This document shows, piece after piece, positions 24,010-34,581 of a stretch of 64,000 nucleotides of DNA. Each line of letters begins with the position of its first letter. The first letter of the stretch is position 1. The translations under genes and the position numbers were made by a program. Below the pieces are notes generated by a model. That model was not told the origin of the DNA. It saw only the letters and a list, made by a program, of their open reading frames with translations, and ran no database searches. This DNA is from Karstenula rhodostoma CBS 690.94 (lineage: Eukaryota; Ascomycota; Dothideomycetes; Pleosporales; Didymosphaeriaceae), in NCBI GenBank assembly GCA_010093485.1, contig MU001505.1, positions 1,391,375 through 1,455,374 of the forward strand, in the 5' to 3' direction.

Positions 24010-24185
24010 TATTATAGAGATTCACTATAAGGTAGGGTAACTCAATAAAGTAGGGGGGATAAAAAGGTGCGTTGTGCTTTGCCAATGTACGAACAAAGGG
24101 GGACCAAAAAAGCGGCTAAGGCTTGCCCAGCGTCTGTGCACAGGCTAACCAAAAAGGGCGTAGCGCCAAGCTATCCAAAATGGAC
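24010..24185 (-). mobile_element. R2 short copy, almost unmutated
   Basis: The best-preserved R2 sequence in the window: it still has GTGCGTTGTGCTTTGCCAAT, GTCTGTGCACAGGC and many CA/TG pairs that are TA in every other copy. The target duplication TAAACTATTTA is at 23999-24009 and 24186-24196. 176 bp. It serves as reference for the original R2 3' module. Its host is the heavily RIPped 5' part of Gypsy-1. Confidence 0.9.
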
Positions 24186-24370
24186 TAAACTATTTAAAAT
24201 ATTTATATTTTAGTACTTTACTAAGTTTATTTATTAAGTTTTACTATAGCTTACCTAAGCTCGCGAAGTATTATATTTAACTTCTAAAGTATTTTAAGTT
24301 CTAATACTAAAAGGTTATATATAGAAAAATTAGGAGATTACTTCCCTTCTTTAAAATTTATATATAGATT

Positions 24371-24442
24371 TATTAAGAATATAAATAATACTTAGCAATA
24401 TTAGGGTTTATAAAGCTCTAATTAGCCACGATAAGGGGTACC
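24371..24442 (+). repeat. Truncated Copia LTR (first 72 bp)
   Basis: TATTAAGAATATAAATAATACTTAGCAATATT through GATAAGGGGTACC, the first third of the Copia LTR, then unrelated sequence. It marks the junction between Gypsy-1 and Gypsy-2. It keeps a CG and a CA. Origin unclear: a solo LTR cut by Gypsy-2 insertion or by a deletion. Confidence 0.8.
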
Positions 24443-25900
24443 TATTATAAGGGGATTCCTACGTACCTAATCTAGGTCTATACCTTAAGGATTATTTAAG
24501 GAATAAGATATAATAGAAATAAATATAAGGTTAGGTAATAATCCTATATTATAATAGAATATAATATAATAATACTAAAAGAAAACTAAGTATTTATATA
24601 TAGATAAAGTACTTTAATTTAAGTATAAAAGTTAACTATAAAAAATAGAAACTATATAGAGATACTCCTAGACTATATACTAGTTATTTTATCCTTCTAA
24701 TATTCTATTATCCTATATAGAGGGGGTTATCCCTAGGATATTTATTATCCCTAGAATATCTATTCTATATAGAATAATATTATATAACCTTATTATTCTA
24801 CTAGCTTTATACTTTTATAGAATATTATTAGATAATATTAATAGTTAATTCTTTTAAATTTTACTACTAACCCTTTATTCTTTATAGTTAGTACTATTCT
24901 TTATTATATTACTTTTTAGTATACTTTCTATAATTATAATATTACCCCCCTATTTAGGGTTATTATTTTAATATCTTACTATTATTCTTATAGTATAGTT
25001 ATTATATAGTATTTCTATCTTTATTAAGTTCTAGTATATAAAAGTAAGCCCCTTTTAAAGTTAACTTATATTATATCCCCTTTTAGATTTCTCTTACCTT
25101 TCTAACTATACTAAAAGCTCCTTATTTAATAGTTAAGTTTTATTATACTTATATATAAAAGATTAACTCTTAAGGCCTAAAGATATTAAGTTTACTAAAT
25201 TATAAGTATTATTAGAAGCTAAAGCTTTATTATTTTATAAATATAAAAACTAGCTATTATACTAGCTATCTTTCTATATATATAGACTATAATCTTTAGA
25301 TACCTAATAAAAAATAGAAGTATATTTAGGTAAAAAAATATAAAAAATATTTTACTTTTTTTTATATTAAGACTAAGGTTACTTACCTTAAAGTAGAGGT
25401 TATAGAGATAGAGGAGTAGAAGTATTCTTTTATTTAATATAACTTTTAGGTTATTAGTATTATAAATTATTTATAAGAGAAGGGTTTTTTATTTATAAAA
25501 AATATAATTTTTAATAACTAATATATACCTTTACTACCTTTACTAATAACTACTAATAATAGCTAATTATAAGCTAATCCTTTTTTTCCTTTTTTTAATT
25601 TTTATTAATTTTTTTATTAATTTTAACTCTATATCTTTCTTAACTAACCCTCTTAGAATTATTTTAACTAGAACTCCTCTAGTAATTCCTTATAATTTAT
25701 AAGATTTCCTTTTAGTTCCTATATATTATATTATTCTAGTTATTCTTTCTACTTAACTAGATATCTTTACTAACTATTAATTATTTATAGGTCTTTAATT
25801 ACTTTAATTTTATACTTATTATTTTTTAACTCTAGCTAGGTTTTAATTAGAGTATTTAGAGATACTAGTTTTAAAAGTAATTTATAAAAAATAAGGTATA
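24443..25900 (-). other. Gypsy-2 3' region, no domain recognised
   Basis: About 1.4 kb downstream of the integrase. The minus strand around 25580-25640 has a strongly Lys/Arg-rich stretch, possibly the integrase C-terminal tail. No chromodomain can be read with confidence. Around 24700-24790 there is an imperfect repeat of ATCCCTAGGATAT and ATCCCTAGAATAT. No promoter, LTR or RNA gene seen. Confidence 0.4.
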
Positions 25901-27213
25901 TCTTAATACCTATTAGTAGAAATAGCTTAGTTATAACTAGTCTCTTTATTTTTTAAACTTTAAAAGGTCTTATCTAAAAATAATTTAATTTTTTACTTAA
26001 TTATTTTATTTTTAGATTTTTCTATAATAGGAAAACTTTATTCCTCTTTTTAAGGATTAGTTTTTTAATTCTTTACTTATTTATATTTTTAAATATTATA
26101 AAGGCTCTATAGGTAATTTTTTCTTATAAAACTTTATAAAATTTCTTTATCTTCTAAGCTTTATTTTAGGCTCTAGTAGAAATACTTTCTATATCTCTTA
26201 GATTTTAATAAGTAACTAACTTATATTTATAATTTATATAGTAGGGTAAGTATCCTATTATACCTAACTTTAAGCTATTATATACTAACTATATAGTTAG
26301 TAAGAGTTCTATTTAGTTATTCTATTACTTATTAATATAGAACTATAGATACTACTTAAGTAATTAATTTATATATTCTATCTATTTATCTATTTTAGGG
26401 TAGAAGCTTATTAATAGCTTTTAGTTTATTTCTAGAGCTATAGTAAAAGTATTTTAATACTTTAAAATAAAGAGCTTATCTCTATCTATAATAAATTCTT
26501 TTAATAGTCTATACTTAGAGAATACTATATTATTTAATCTATAGGCTAGTTCCTTTATTATTATAGACTTTTTTATAGGCCTAAACTTAGCTATCTTTAT
26601 AAGTTTATATACTATTATTATAATAGTATTATATATATACTTTATTCCTAGCTATAGTAATTTTAAGAGTTTTATAATAAAATTTATTATTATACTTTAT
26701 TATAGTTATTTTACTATAAGTAGTAATTCTAGAAGTCTATAAGGCTTATATCTTTTAGACTTATTTTTATAGTAAGATAAATAGTTACTTATCTTCTATA
26801 TTACTAGGTACTTAAACTTAGGGATAGTATATTTATTTATAATATAATATATTATTTCTTTAATACCTAAGTATCTCTATTCTTTTAATTTATATAGTCT
26901 TTTAATTAAAATAAATATATATCTATTATTTATAATAATTTACTATTAATAGTTTTATTTAGTTTTATTAAAACTATATTTAAAGAGATTATATTTCTTT
27001 TTCTAGTCTTAATTAAGTTTCTAGTATCTTTAGAAGTCTTATACTTCTAGTTCTATATATTTTAGGCTAGCTATTTATACTCTAATTTTTAGTTAGTTAT
27101 ACTTAAGTATACTATCTTTATATTTATATAGTACTATATTATATAGCTTAACCTTATTCTTAATTAAGTCTAATTATCTACTTAAGGTATCTACTATACT
27201 ATTAAGAGTTCTA
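25900..27213 (-). pseudogene. Gypsy-2 integrase
   Basis: Minus-strand motifs: Lys-Glu-Leu-Ala-Tyr-Arg-Leu-Asn near 26540; Glu-Phe-Ile-Ile-Asp-Arg-Asp-Lys-Leu-Phe at 26468-26510, in which the second catalytic Asp is still intact; Phe-Tyr-Pro-Lys-Ile-Asp-Lys at 26366-26404, RIPped from F-H-P-x-T-D-G-Q-T-E-R; then Leu-Leu-x-Gln-Tyr-Leu and a Tyr-Asn-Ser-Leu-Lys motif near 26290. This is the catalytic core of a gypsy integrase. TAG/TAA stops throughout. Confidence 0.78.
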
Positions 27214-28431
27214 GTAGTCTAGATCCTAATCTAGGCCTATAGGACTATATAGTATACTTATAATAGGAGAGAGCTTTTTATCCTTCTTTAATACTTATTT
27301 TATATATTTTTATACTTTTTTAATTATTAGTATAATACTAACTAATAGTTATTTAATACTAACTCTCTTTATCTATACTTACTAATATTTTTAACTTTTA
27401 TTTATAGCTTATAGCTTATAGCTTATAGCTTAGTATATCGCCCTATTACTATTACTATTACTATTAATACTACCTATCTATTATTACTATTAATATTACT
27501 TACCTATTATTACTATTAATATTATCTACTACTTTTTTATATATCCTATAAAGCTACTACTATTTATTCTATATTTATTAACTATATAGATTATTCTAAT
27601 TTAATTATAATTACTTTTATTATAAAGTCTAGCTTCTCTTAACTCTTAAGAACTATTATAATTAGCTCTTACTACTTACTAATAAAGTTCCTATTCTTAG
27701 TTAACTACTATAGAGGTAATTCTAGTAAGCCCTAAGTTAGTAATACTATATATATATATATATATATAAGAAACTTATTAATAGATTTTATAATTATATA
27801 GTCTATAGCTATAACTTATAATATTTATATACTAGATTAATTATTATACTAATAGAGGTTAACTTACTAGATAATATATTAGATCTTATAATATATATAG
27901 TTAGATATATCTAGATTACTAATAGACTTACTACTAGTATATACTATATTATATTTATTACTAAGAATTAGTTATTTATTATTATTAGCTATTTTAATAA
28001 AGATATAATATAAGTTTTTTCTTATAAGAACTAGCCTTTATATATAGTACTATAAGTTATTTACTACTAGTAAGTAACCTCTCTTTTATATTCTTTTTTA
28101 AATTATAATATTATTAATATTTTATAATATCCTTAATATTTTATAACTTCTCTATAATTATATATTAGGTATTAGTAAATAAGGAGTATATTACCTTACT
28201 AGTATTATATAGTATTATAGTATTATAGTATTACTATATTATATAATATATATAGATAGGTTACTACTTAGTTAATTAAACCTAATACTATAGGCGCCCT
28301 TTTTTCTCTCTTATTATAAATAGTACTATCCTTTAGAGCTATTTAATAGAACTATATAGTACCTCTAAATATTTCCTTATTACTAGGTAGTTATAATAGT
28401 AACTTTATATTAAAAAAAAAAAAAAAAAAAA
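27214..28431 (+). mobile_element. R1 poly(A) retroposon, copy c
   Basis: The 5' end GTAGTCTAGATCCTAATCTAGG is the RIPped R1 palindrome; the A-run is at 28412-28433. The target duplication AAGAGTTCTA is at 27204-27213 and 28432-28441. Collinear with copies a and b. Inserted between the RNase H and integrase of Gypsy-2. Confidence 0.88.
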
Positions 28432-28441
28432 AAGAGTTCTA

Positions 28442-29760
28442 AGTTAATAGTAAATTATAAAATTAAAGTTTACTAAGAATTTTATTTATTATATCTATTA
28501 TTAATTAAGCTTCTTAATTAATATAAAACTAGTAAGGTTCTAGTAGTTTATTTATATTTCTATCTTAAAATAGGCTCCTATAAGTTATATTTTCTATTAT
28601 TTAAAAGTATTTACTATTACTAGTAGTTCTTTATTATAAATATTATAGTAAAGTTTTACTCCTAAAAACTTTTATAAATAGTAAAATACTAGTCTCTATT
28701 TTCTATTTTTATCTAGTTATAAAAGAATTACTCCTAATATATAGTTAAATATATTTATTTTAACTTTTACTAGTTTTTATAGATTAAATATTTATAAAAG
28801 TAGGGCTATTAGAAATATTACTTATAATTTCTTAAATATCTCTAATAGCTTTTTTTAGATTAGCTATATAACTTTATTATTACTCTTCTTTATAAAATTT
28901 ATTAGTAGTATAGTAGTTTTAGAATAGTTCTTTATAAACTTCTAATAGAAGTTAGTAAACCTTAAAAAGGACTAGATATTTTTTACTAACTTAAAAATTA
29001 ATTATTCCTATATAGTAGTAACCTTTTTTAGATTTATTAATATATCTTTTTTTAAGATAATAAATCCTAAATACTTTATTTTAGTAATATAGAACTTATA
29101 CTTATTTAGATAAAAAAATAACTAATATTCTTTTATTTTTTTAAATATTTTTTTTATATATTCTATATATTTCTTTAGTATTCTAGTAGAGTAGATAAGT
29201 ATATTATTAAGATATATTATATAAAATATATCTAAGTATTTATATAGTATTTTATTAATAACTATCTAAAATATTATAGGTGTATTTATTAATCTAAATA
29301 GTATAACTTAGTATTTATAAAGACTCTACTTAGTTCTAAATATTATTTTTTATTTATACCCTTTAACTATTTATATATAGTAATATCTATTATATATATT
29401 AAATTTTATAAACTACTTAGCTCTTTAGAGTTAGTTTATAAGCTCTATAATTAATAGTAATAGATACTAGTTTTTAATTATAGTATTATTTAGCTATCTA
29501 TAATCTATATAGAGTTATAGCTTACTATTTCTTTTAGATATTTATAAAATTAAAAAGGCTATAAAACTATAATTTTTTTAAATATATTTCTATTTTAGGT
29601 TCTTTTATAAGTATTTCTATACCTTTTTTTTTAGTTTACTAATATTAGTTTTAGCTATTCTAGTTATAATTTTATACTCTCTTTTAAAGGTATTTTATAA
29701 TTTTATTCTTAGTAATCTAGTAGTTCTTCCCCTTTAATTTCTTTAAAGAGTTCTATATAC
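28442..29760 (-). pseudogene. Gypsy-2 reverse transcriptase and RNase H
   Basis: The minus strand gives a long readable frame: Leu-Tyr-Ile-Asp-Tyr-Arg-x-Leu-Asn near 29500; Phe-Arg-Leu-Ile-Asn-Thr-Pro near 29290 (the P-F-G-L-x-N-A-P motif); Tyr-Leu-Asn-Asn-Ile-Leu-Ile-Tyr-Ser at 29188-29214 (Y-L-D-D-I-L-I-Y-S with both Asp changed to Asn); Lys-Tyr-Leu-Gly-Phe-Ile-Ile near 29060; and Phe-Tyr-x-Lys-Phe-Ile-Lys-Asn-Tyr-Ser. RNase H follows with Asp/Asn-x-Phe-Asn-Tyr-Ile-Leu-Gly-Val-Ile and Tyr-Asn-Lys-Glu-Leu-Leu-Val-Ile-Val. It is the clearest gypsy polymerase in the window. Catalytic residues are destroyed. Confidence 0.87.
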
Positions 29761-30149
29761 TCTTTATATTCTAGTAGAATTATTAATAGTTTTTTTATAA
29801 TCTAGAGGTCTAAGTATTATATCTAGATAATTTATACTTATTTTAAATTCTTTTTTAGAATTCTAGTAATCTTAATAGCTAAGATCTCCTTAGTTTATTA
29901 TTATATAGCCTATTTAGTTAGAGTATTTAGGGCCTTTAGCTTTACTTTTTATAAATACTTTATACTAGTAATCTATAATATTAATCCTTAGCTATATATT
30001 ATTTAATTTTTTTAGTTAATATCTAGGTTATTCTCTAATAACTAGTTATAGTCTATAATAGCTTCTAGACTTTCTATATCTATTATAGTAAAGCTATATT
30101 AGCTTTTAAATCCTTTAATACCTACTAGTAATAGTAGTATTTTAAGGTA

Positions 30150-30400
30150 TAACTAGCCTTTACTATATCTTTAGGAAAATATTCTATTTATTATTTCTAA
30201 TTAGACTAGCTCTACTTTATTATAATATAGTAAGTTATATTTCTTTACTATTTTAGGTAAGATTAGATATCTAGTAGTACTAAGGTTTATTAGTATATTT
30301 ATTTAGAATTCTCTAATTATAACCTACTTTTTTATATAAAGTTCTATAGCTTTATTATTTCTACTTACTTTTTAAGCCTTTAGAATACCCTTACTAGCTT
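30150..30400 (-). pseudogene. Gypsy-2 aspartic protease
   Basis: At about 30245-30315 the minus strand reads Leu-Ile-Asn-Leu-Ser-Thr-Thr-Arg-Tyr-Leu-Ile-Leu-Pro, matching the gypsy pattern L-(I/V)-D-S-G-A-T-x-x-(F/L)-I with Asp to Asn, Gly to Ser and Ala to Thr, all G-to-A changes. The position upstream of the reverse transcriptase fits. Confidence rests on this one motif and its place. Confidence 0.6.
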
Positions 30401-30725
30401 AGCTTATTACCTAGTAGTATTCTAGTTTTTTAACTTTATTTAAGTCTTATTATAGACTTCTATATATTTATATTTATTATATAGTAAATAGTTATTATAT
30501 TATAGGTCCTTTATTTTCTTAAACTTTTTTATATATTACCTCTAGTTATTCTATTAGCGTTCCTAAGGGGTTTTAGGGTAATTTTAGTATATATACTTTT
30601 AATATTATTCTATTCTAAAAACTTAGATAAGTTCCCCTTTATTTATTAAGTTATAATATATAAAGTACCCTATAACTAAGTAGTTATATAACCTAATATA
30701 TTTATAGTATTCCTTTTACTAGCTA

Positions 30726-32006
30726 TATTATATATAATTACTATAAAGATAGGGAAATTAATAAAGTAAATAGGATAAAAAGGTATATTATACTTTACTA
30801 ATATATAAATAAAGAGGGACTAAAAAAGTAGCTAAGGCTTACCTAGTATCTATATATAGGCTAACTAAAAAGGGTATAATACTAAGCTAGTTAAAATAGG
30901 CTTAGTATATACCTACTAATATATAAGAAATCTAATAATAGAGAGTTAATAAAGTATTAAAAAGAATAGTTTTTATTAAGATTAGAAAAAGAAATATATA
31001 TAGATAAGTATTATTACCTATATTACTTTCTTTTATTCTATACTCTATTAGTTATTAATAGTATATATATAAGAAGAGAAAAGAATATAAATAAAATACC
31101 TATCCTTAATATATTATAAATCCTATTTAATAATATAGTATAATACTTATAGTTCTAGATTTACTAATATATTATCTATACCTTAGAATTAACCTAACTA
31201 ATAAGTCTATATAGGTAGTAATATACCTATTCCTTACTATCTATCTAGGGATACTAATAACTAATACCTATAATAAAGTAGAGAAGTATAGTAAAGGTAT
31301 TTAAATAATAATAGTAATAATAAGTAATAGTTATAATATCTAAAAAGTTAAGAGCTAGCTAGAATTTAAATCTAAAATATATATAAGTATAAAGAAAGTA
31401 CTTAAACTATATAAGCTAGATTAGCTAGTAATATAATATCTATTATCTTTTAACTATAGATATATACTATAGTAATAAGAAATATAAGGTATATAAAATT
31501 ACTATAATAATAAAAAAAAAACTAAAAAAAATAAGAAGTTTATAATAGAAATAATAGGTAATAAGGTAAGTATTTACTAGATATAGGAGATCCTATATAG
31601 TATAGTAATATAGGTATAGATAATAATAATAGTAATAGTAAAGGAGTTCTAAGTTCTATTCTAAGTTCTAAGTATAGAGCCTATAGGGTAATATATAAAG
31701 AATAAAGGATAAAGAATAAAAAATAGAAATAAGAATAATAACTATATATAGTTAGTATTTAATAATAGTAATAGGGGTATATAATATTTAATTATAAAAT
31801 ACTAAGTATAAAAGCTTAGTATTATATTAATAATAAAATAAGATAATAAGAATTATAATATAGTTAACTAGTATCTAGCTATAATTAGTAGTTTTTAATA
31901 AATCTTAATAACTAGTTCTAAGGAAAGATAGTAATTAAATAAACTTAATTTAGTAAAGTAAGAATTCTAAATAAATAAATAAAGAGGTAACTAATTAATA
32001 CTAGCC
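30726..32006 (-). mobile_element. R2 full-length copy (b)
   Basis: The target duplication TTACTAGCTA is at 30716-30725 and 32007-32016. 1281 bp, collinear with copies c and d and with copy a apart from the microsatellite. It belongs with 36816 to a subgroup sharing CCTATATAGGTAGTAATATACC (about 31210). Very strongly RIPped. Inserted in the upstream part of Gypsy-2. Confidence 0.85.
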
Positions 32007-33699
32007 TTACTAGCTACTAGTAATTTCTTCCTTCTTACTAAGGTATTTTAAATATTCCTTTATATAGTTATAGTTCTCCTATTAAACTTATTATATATAG
32101 TTTAGGTTTTTCTATAAGGGATAAGTATTATTACTATACTTATAAGGCTTTTTAATTTTTTCTAAATTATATTTTATAGGCTAATATTCTACTATATACT
32201 TCTACTCCTAGTATATAGGGTAATAGTATAGGTAATATTAATACTACTCTAGGGTATTATAGTATTCCTTCTACTCTTTATACCTATATATATAGTATTT
32301 AATTAAAGAGCTTATAAAGCTAAATATACTACTATACTTTTAATATATTAAAGTACTTAATATACTTATATTTAAAGCTACTCTAACTATAAATAGAAAA
32401 TTTCTTAGCTTTAAAAAACCTACTATAACTATATAGATACTTTTTAAAATAATTAAAGTTAAGCTATTATTAATTTATACTATAATAACTAATATTTAGG
32501 CCTACCTTATAGAGCTATTATAAAGTATAGCGCTTATAAAGAGTAAATATACTATACTTAGAAATATATATAATTTTTTATAAACTTATCTTCTAGCTAT
32601 CTATAAAGTAGACCTACTAGAAAGTAGGTAAAGTAAGAATAAAAGTAGTAGAAATAGAGATAAAAATAGAAAGAATAGAAATAGAAGTAGGGATAAAAGT
32701 AGATAAAAATAAAATAGAAGTAAATAAAATAGAAATAAAAGTAGAGAGAATAAAAAAAAAGCTAATTATTAAATAAAAGTTTTATAAAAGTATAAAATAA
32801 GTCTTTTAATCTTTATCTTAATTTTTTAGTATAGCTTAAATATACTACTATAAATAATTAACCTTATAAGTCTATATATAGTTTATAAGAATTTAAGTAA
32901 TAAAAAAGATAAAAAAAGCTTATACTAAAATCTAGATTATTATAGAATAAAATAAAGTATATTATATATATAGCTAGAAATAGTAGACTATAATAATTAG
33001 TAAAATTTAATTAGATAAATAAAGAATCTAGCTTATACTAGTTTATATAAATATATATAATAGTAAAAGTAGTAGCTACTATACTAGTTTATAATATTAT
33101 AATAGAGACTATTTAATTTACTATTTAAAGTACTATTTAAGTAACTAAAATAGCTTACTAGTTAAATAGCCCTAAGATACTTTTCTTTTATAGCTAGGGG
33201 AGTATATAATACTAATAGAAGAACTTAGCTAGAAGTATAAAAAATAGACTAGATAAAAAAATAACTAAATTAATAAGTTATTTAAAAAGTTATAGTAAAT
33301 CTTTTAGTAATAACTACTTATTTAGTTTTAAGTTTCTTTTTCTATTTATATACTTTAGTAGTATAAGCTTTAGTAGTATTATTAGCTATCTAAAAGTTAT
33401 AAGTAGAGTATTAAAAAGTAAAAAATAAAAATATATTTTTATTCTATTTATTTTTACTAGTTTATATTATATAATAATTACTTACTTTATTTACTATTAC
33501 TTACTATATCTAGTTATAAGACTACTACTATTTATAAGTACTATACTAAATACTAAAAGCCTTTTACCCTAACTAATTAGTATTATAATACTAATAATAG
33601 TATAATATAAGTAGGAAATTATAGTCTAAGTTATATATATCTAAAGAGAAGCTAATCTAAATAATTAAATTCTACTAATAGATAAATAATAAGTGCTAT

Positions 33700-34053
33700 A
33701 TATATTATAGAGATTTACTATAAGGTAGGGTAGCTTAATAAAGTAGGGGGGATAAGAAGGTATTATACTTTACTAATATATAAATAGACTAAAAAAGCGG
33801 CTAAGGTATACCTAGTATCTATATATAGGCTAACTATTAGGGTTAGTATCGCGCTAGTCCCGTTTTAGCTAGCTTGGCGCTATACCCTTTCTGGTTAGCC
33901 TACGTATAGACGCTGGGCACGCCTTAGCTACTTTTTTAGTCCCCCTTTATTCATGTATTAGTAAAGTATAATATACCTTTTTATCCCCCCTACTTTATTA
34001 AGTTACCCTACCTTATAGTAAATCTCTATAATATAGGCTAACTAAAAGGGGCT
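33700..34053 (-). mobile_element. R2 short copy split by a second R2
   Basis: Outer R2 in the Copia-6 3' region with target duplication ATAAGTGCTAT (33689-33699 and 34054-34064). It is interrupted at 33835 by the R2 copy 33836-34030 in the opposite direction, giving a head-to-head, partly palindromic pair. Confidence 0.85.
33836..34030 (+). mobile_element. R2 copy nested inside another R2
   Basis: 195 bp. The target duplication ATATAGGCTAACT (33823-33835 and 34031-34043) is itself R2 sequence, so this is a self-insertion. It keeps GTATCGCGCTAGTCCCGTTTT, CTTGGCGC and TTCTGGTTAGCC, so it is young and little RIPped compared with the outer copy. Confidence 0.88.
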
Positions 34054-34369
34054 ATAAGTGCTATTTACTTAGAGGGTATATTAAAAATATAAATAATACT
34101 TAGTAATATTAGGGTTTATAAAGCTCTAATTAGCTATAATAAGGGGTACCTTAATCTAAGTACTAAACTAATTTAGGATAAGTATAGTATATAACTAGTC
34201 TTTCTAGTAAGCTTTTTTTATATAGTAATCTAATTAATTCGCTTCCTAAGTAAATAGATATTCGAGCTCCCTTTCTCTACTATAAAATTATACTTATTAT
34301 AGTTTATAAGTACCTTATAATCCTCGCCTATAATAATATTAATAAATTTAAAATAATACTATAGTATAT

Positions 34370-34581
34370 ATATTATAGAGATTTACTATAAGGTAGGGTA
34401 ACTTAATAAAGTAGAGGGGATAAAAAGGCGTGTTATACTTTACTAATATATAAATAAAGAGGGACTAAAAAAGTAGTTAAGGTATACTAAGTATTTATAT
34501 ATAGACTAACTAAAAAGGATATAGCGCTAAGCTAGCTAAAATAGAACTAGTATAAGGCTAATCTAAAATAGACCTACTAGT
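34370..34581 (-). mobile_element. R2 truncated copy (~210 bp)
   Basis: R2 3' module plus about 50 bp of body (AAGCTAGCTAAAATAGAACT, AGGCTAATCTAAAATAGACC), as also at 39418-39460. Flanks TACTATAG and TATTATAG suggest a target duplication altered by one C/T change. Inserted downstream of the Gypsy-X protease. Confidence 0.72.

Larger units (their letters stand above)
6887..24370 (-). mobile_element. Gypsy-1: Ty3/gypsy element split by nested insertions
   Basis: Pieces of one minus-strand gypsy element are separated by later insertions. In gene order they are gag/protease (22781-24009, 24186-24370), reverse transcriptase and RNase H (21485-22780), a linker (17935-18019 and 19795-20225), integrase core (16091-16602) and integrase C-terminal part (6887-7246). 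Inserted elements are R2 at 24010, R1 at 20226, hAT at 18020, R2 at 16603, R2 at 15943 carrying Copia-1 at 8712, and R1 at 7247 carrying R2 at 8299. The integrase frame reads on from 16091 through 8687-8711 into 7246, which supports the reconstruction. No LTR pair was found. Confidence 0.75.
24443..32290 (-). mobile_element. Gypsy-2: Ty3/gypsy element with R1 and R2 inserts
   Basis: On the minus strand the order is protease (about 30150-30400), reverse transcriptase (about 28950-29760), RNase H (about 28442-28950), integrase (about 25900-27213) and a basic 3' tail, as in Ty3/gypsy. R1 copy c (27214-28431) separates RNase H from integrase, and R2 (30726-32006) splits the upstream part. The piece at 32017-32290 continues the gag end and is cut by Copia-6 at about 32295. 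The 3' end near 24443 abuts a truncated Copia LTR. I could not find its LTRs. Strongly RIPped, almost no CG left. Confidence 0.75.
32295..34284 (+). mobile_element. Copia-6: 3' accessory region and LTR only
   Basis: Starts at about 32295 at a point matching 14250 of Copia-1, so gag and pol are absent, and runs through the purine-rich repeat (about 32610-32760) to a 3' LTR at 34079-34284. Two R2 copies in opposite orientation are inserted just before the LTR (33700-34053). The breakpoint lies soon after the RNase H end, so this is either a deletion product or a 5'-truncated copy. It interrupts gypsy sequence on both sides. Confidence 0.78.

Noticed and set aside
25580..25800. Chromodomain at the end of Gypsy-2 integrase
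   Set aside because: The stretch is Lys/Arg-rich, but the aromatic and W-x-P/E pattern of a chromodomain cannot be read even allowing RIP changes.
33836..33847. TTAGGGTTAG, resembling two fungal telomere repeats
   Set aside because: It is the truncated end of an R2 copy; related R2 copies have AGGCTAATCT at this place, and there is no longer array.
33700..34581. CRISPR-like spacing of the R2 modules
   Set aside because: Copies are dispersed, in both orientations, with their own target duplications; there are no regular spacers.
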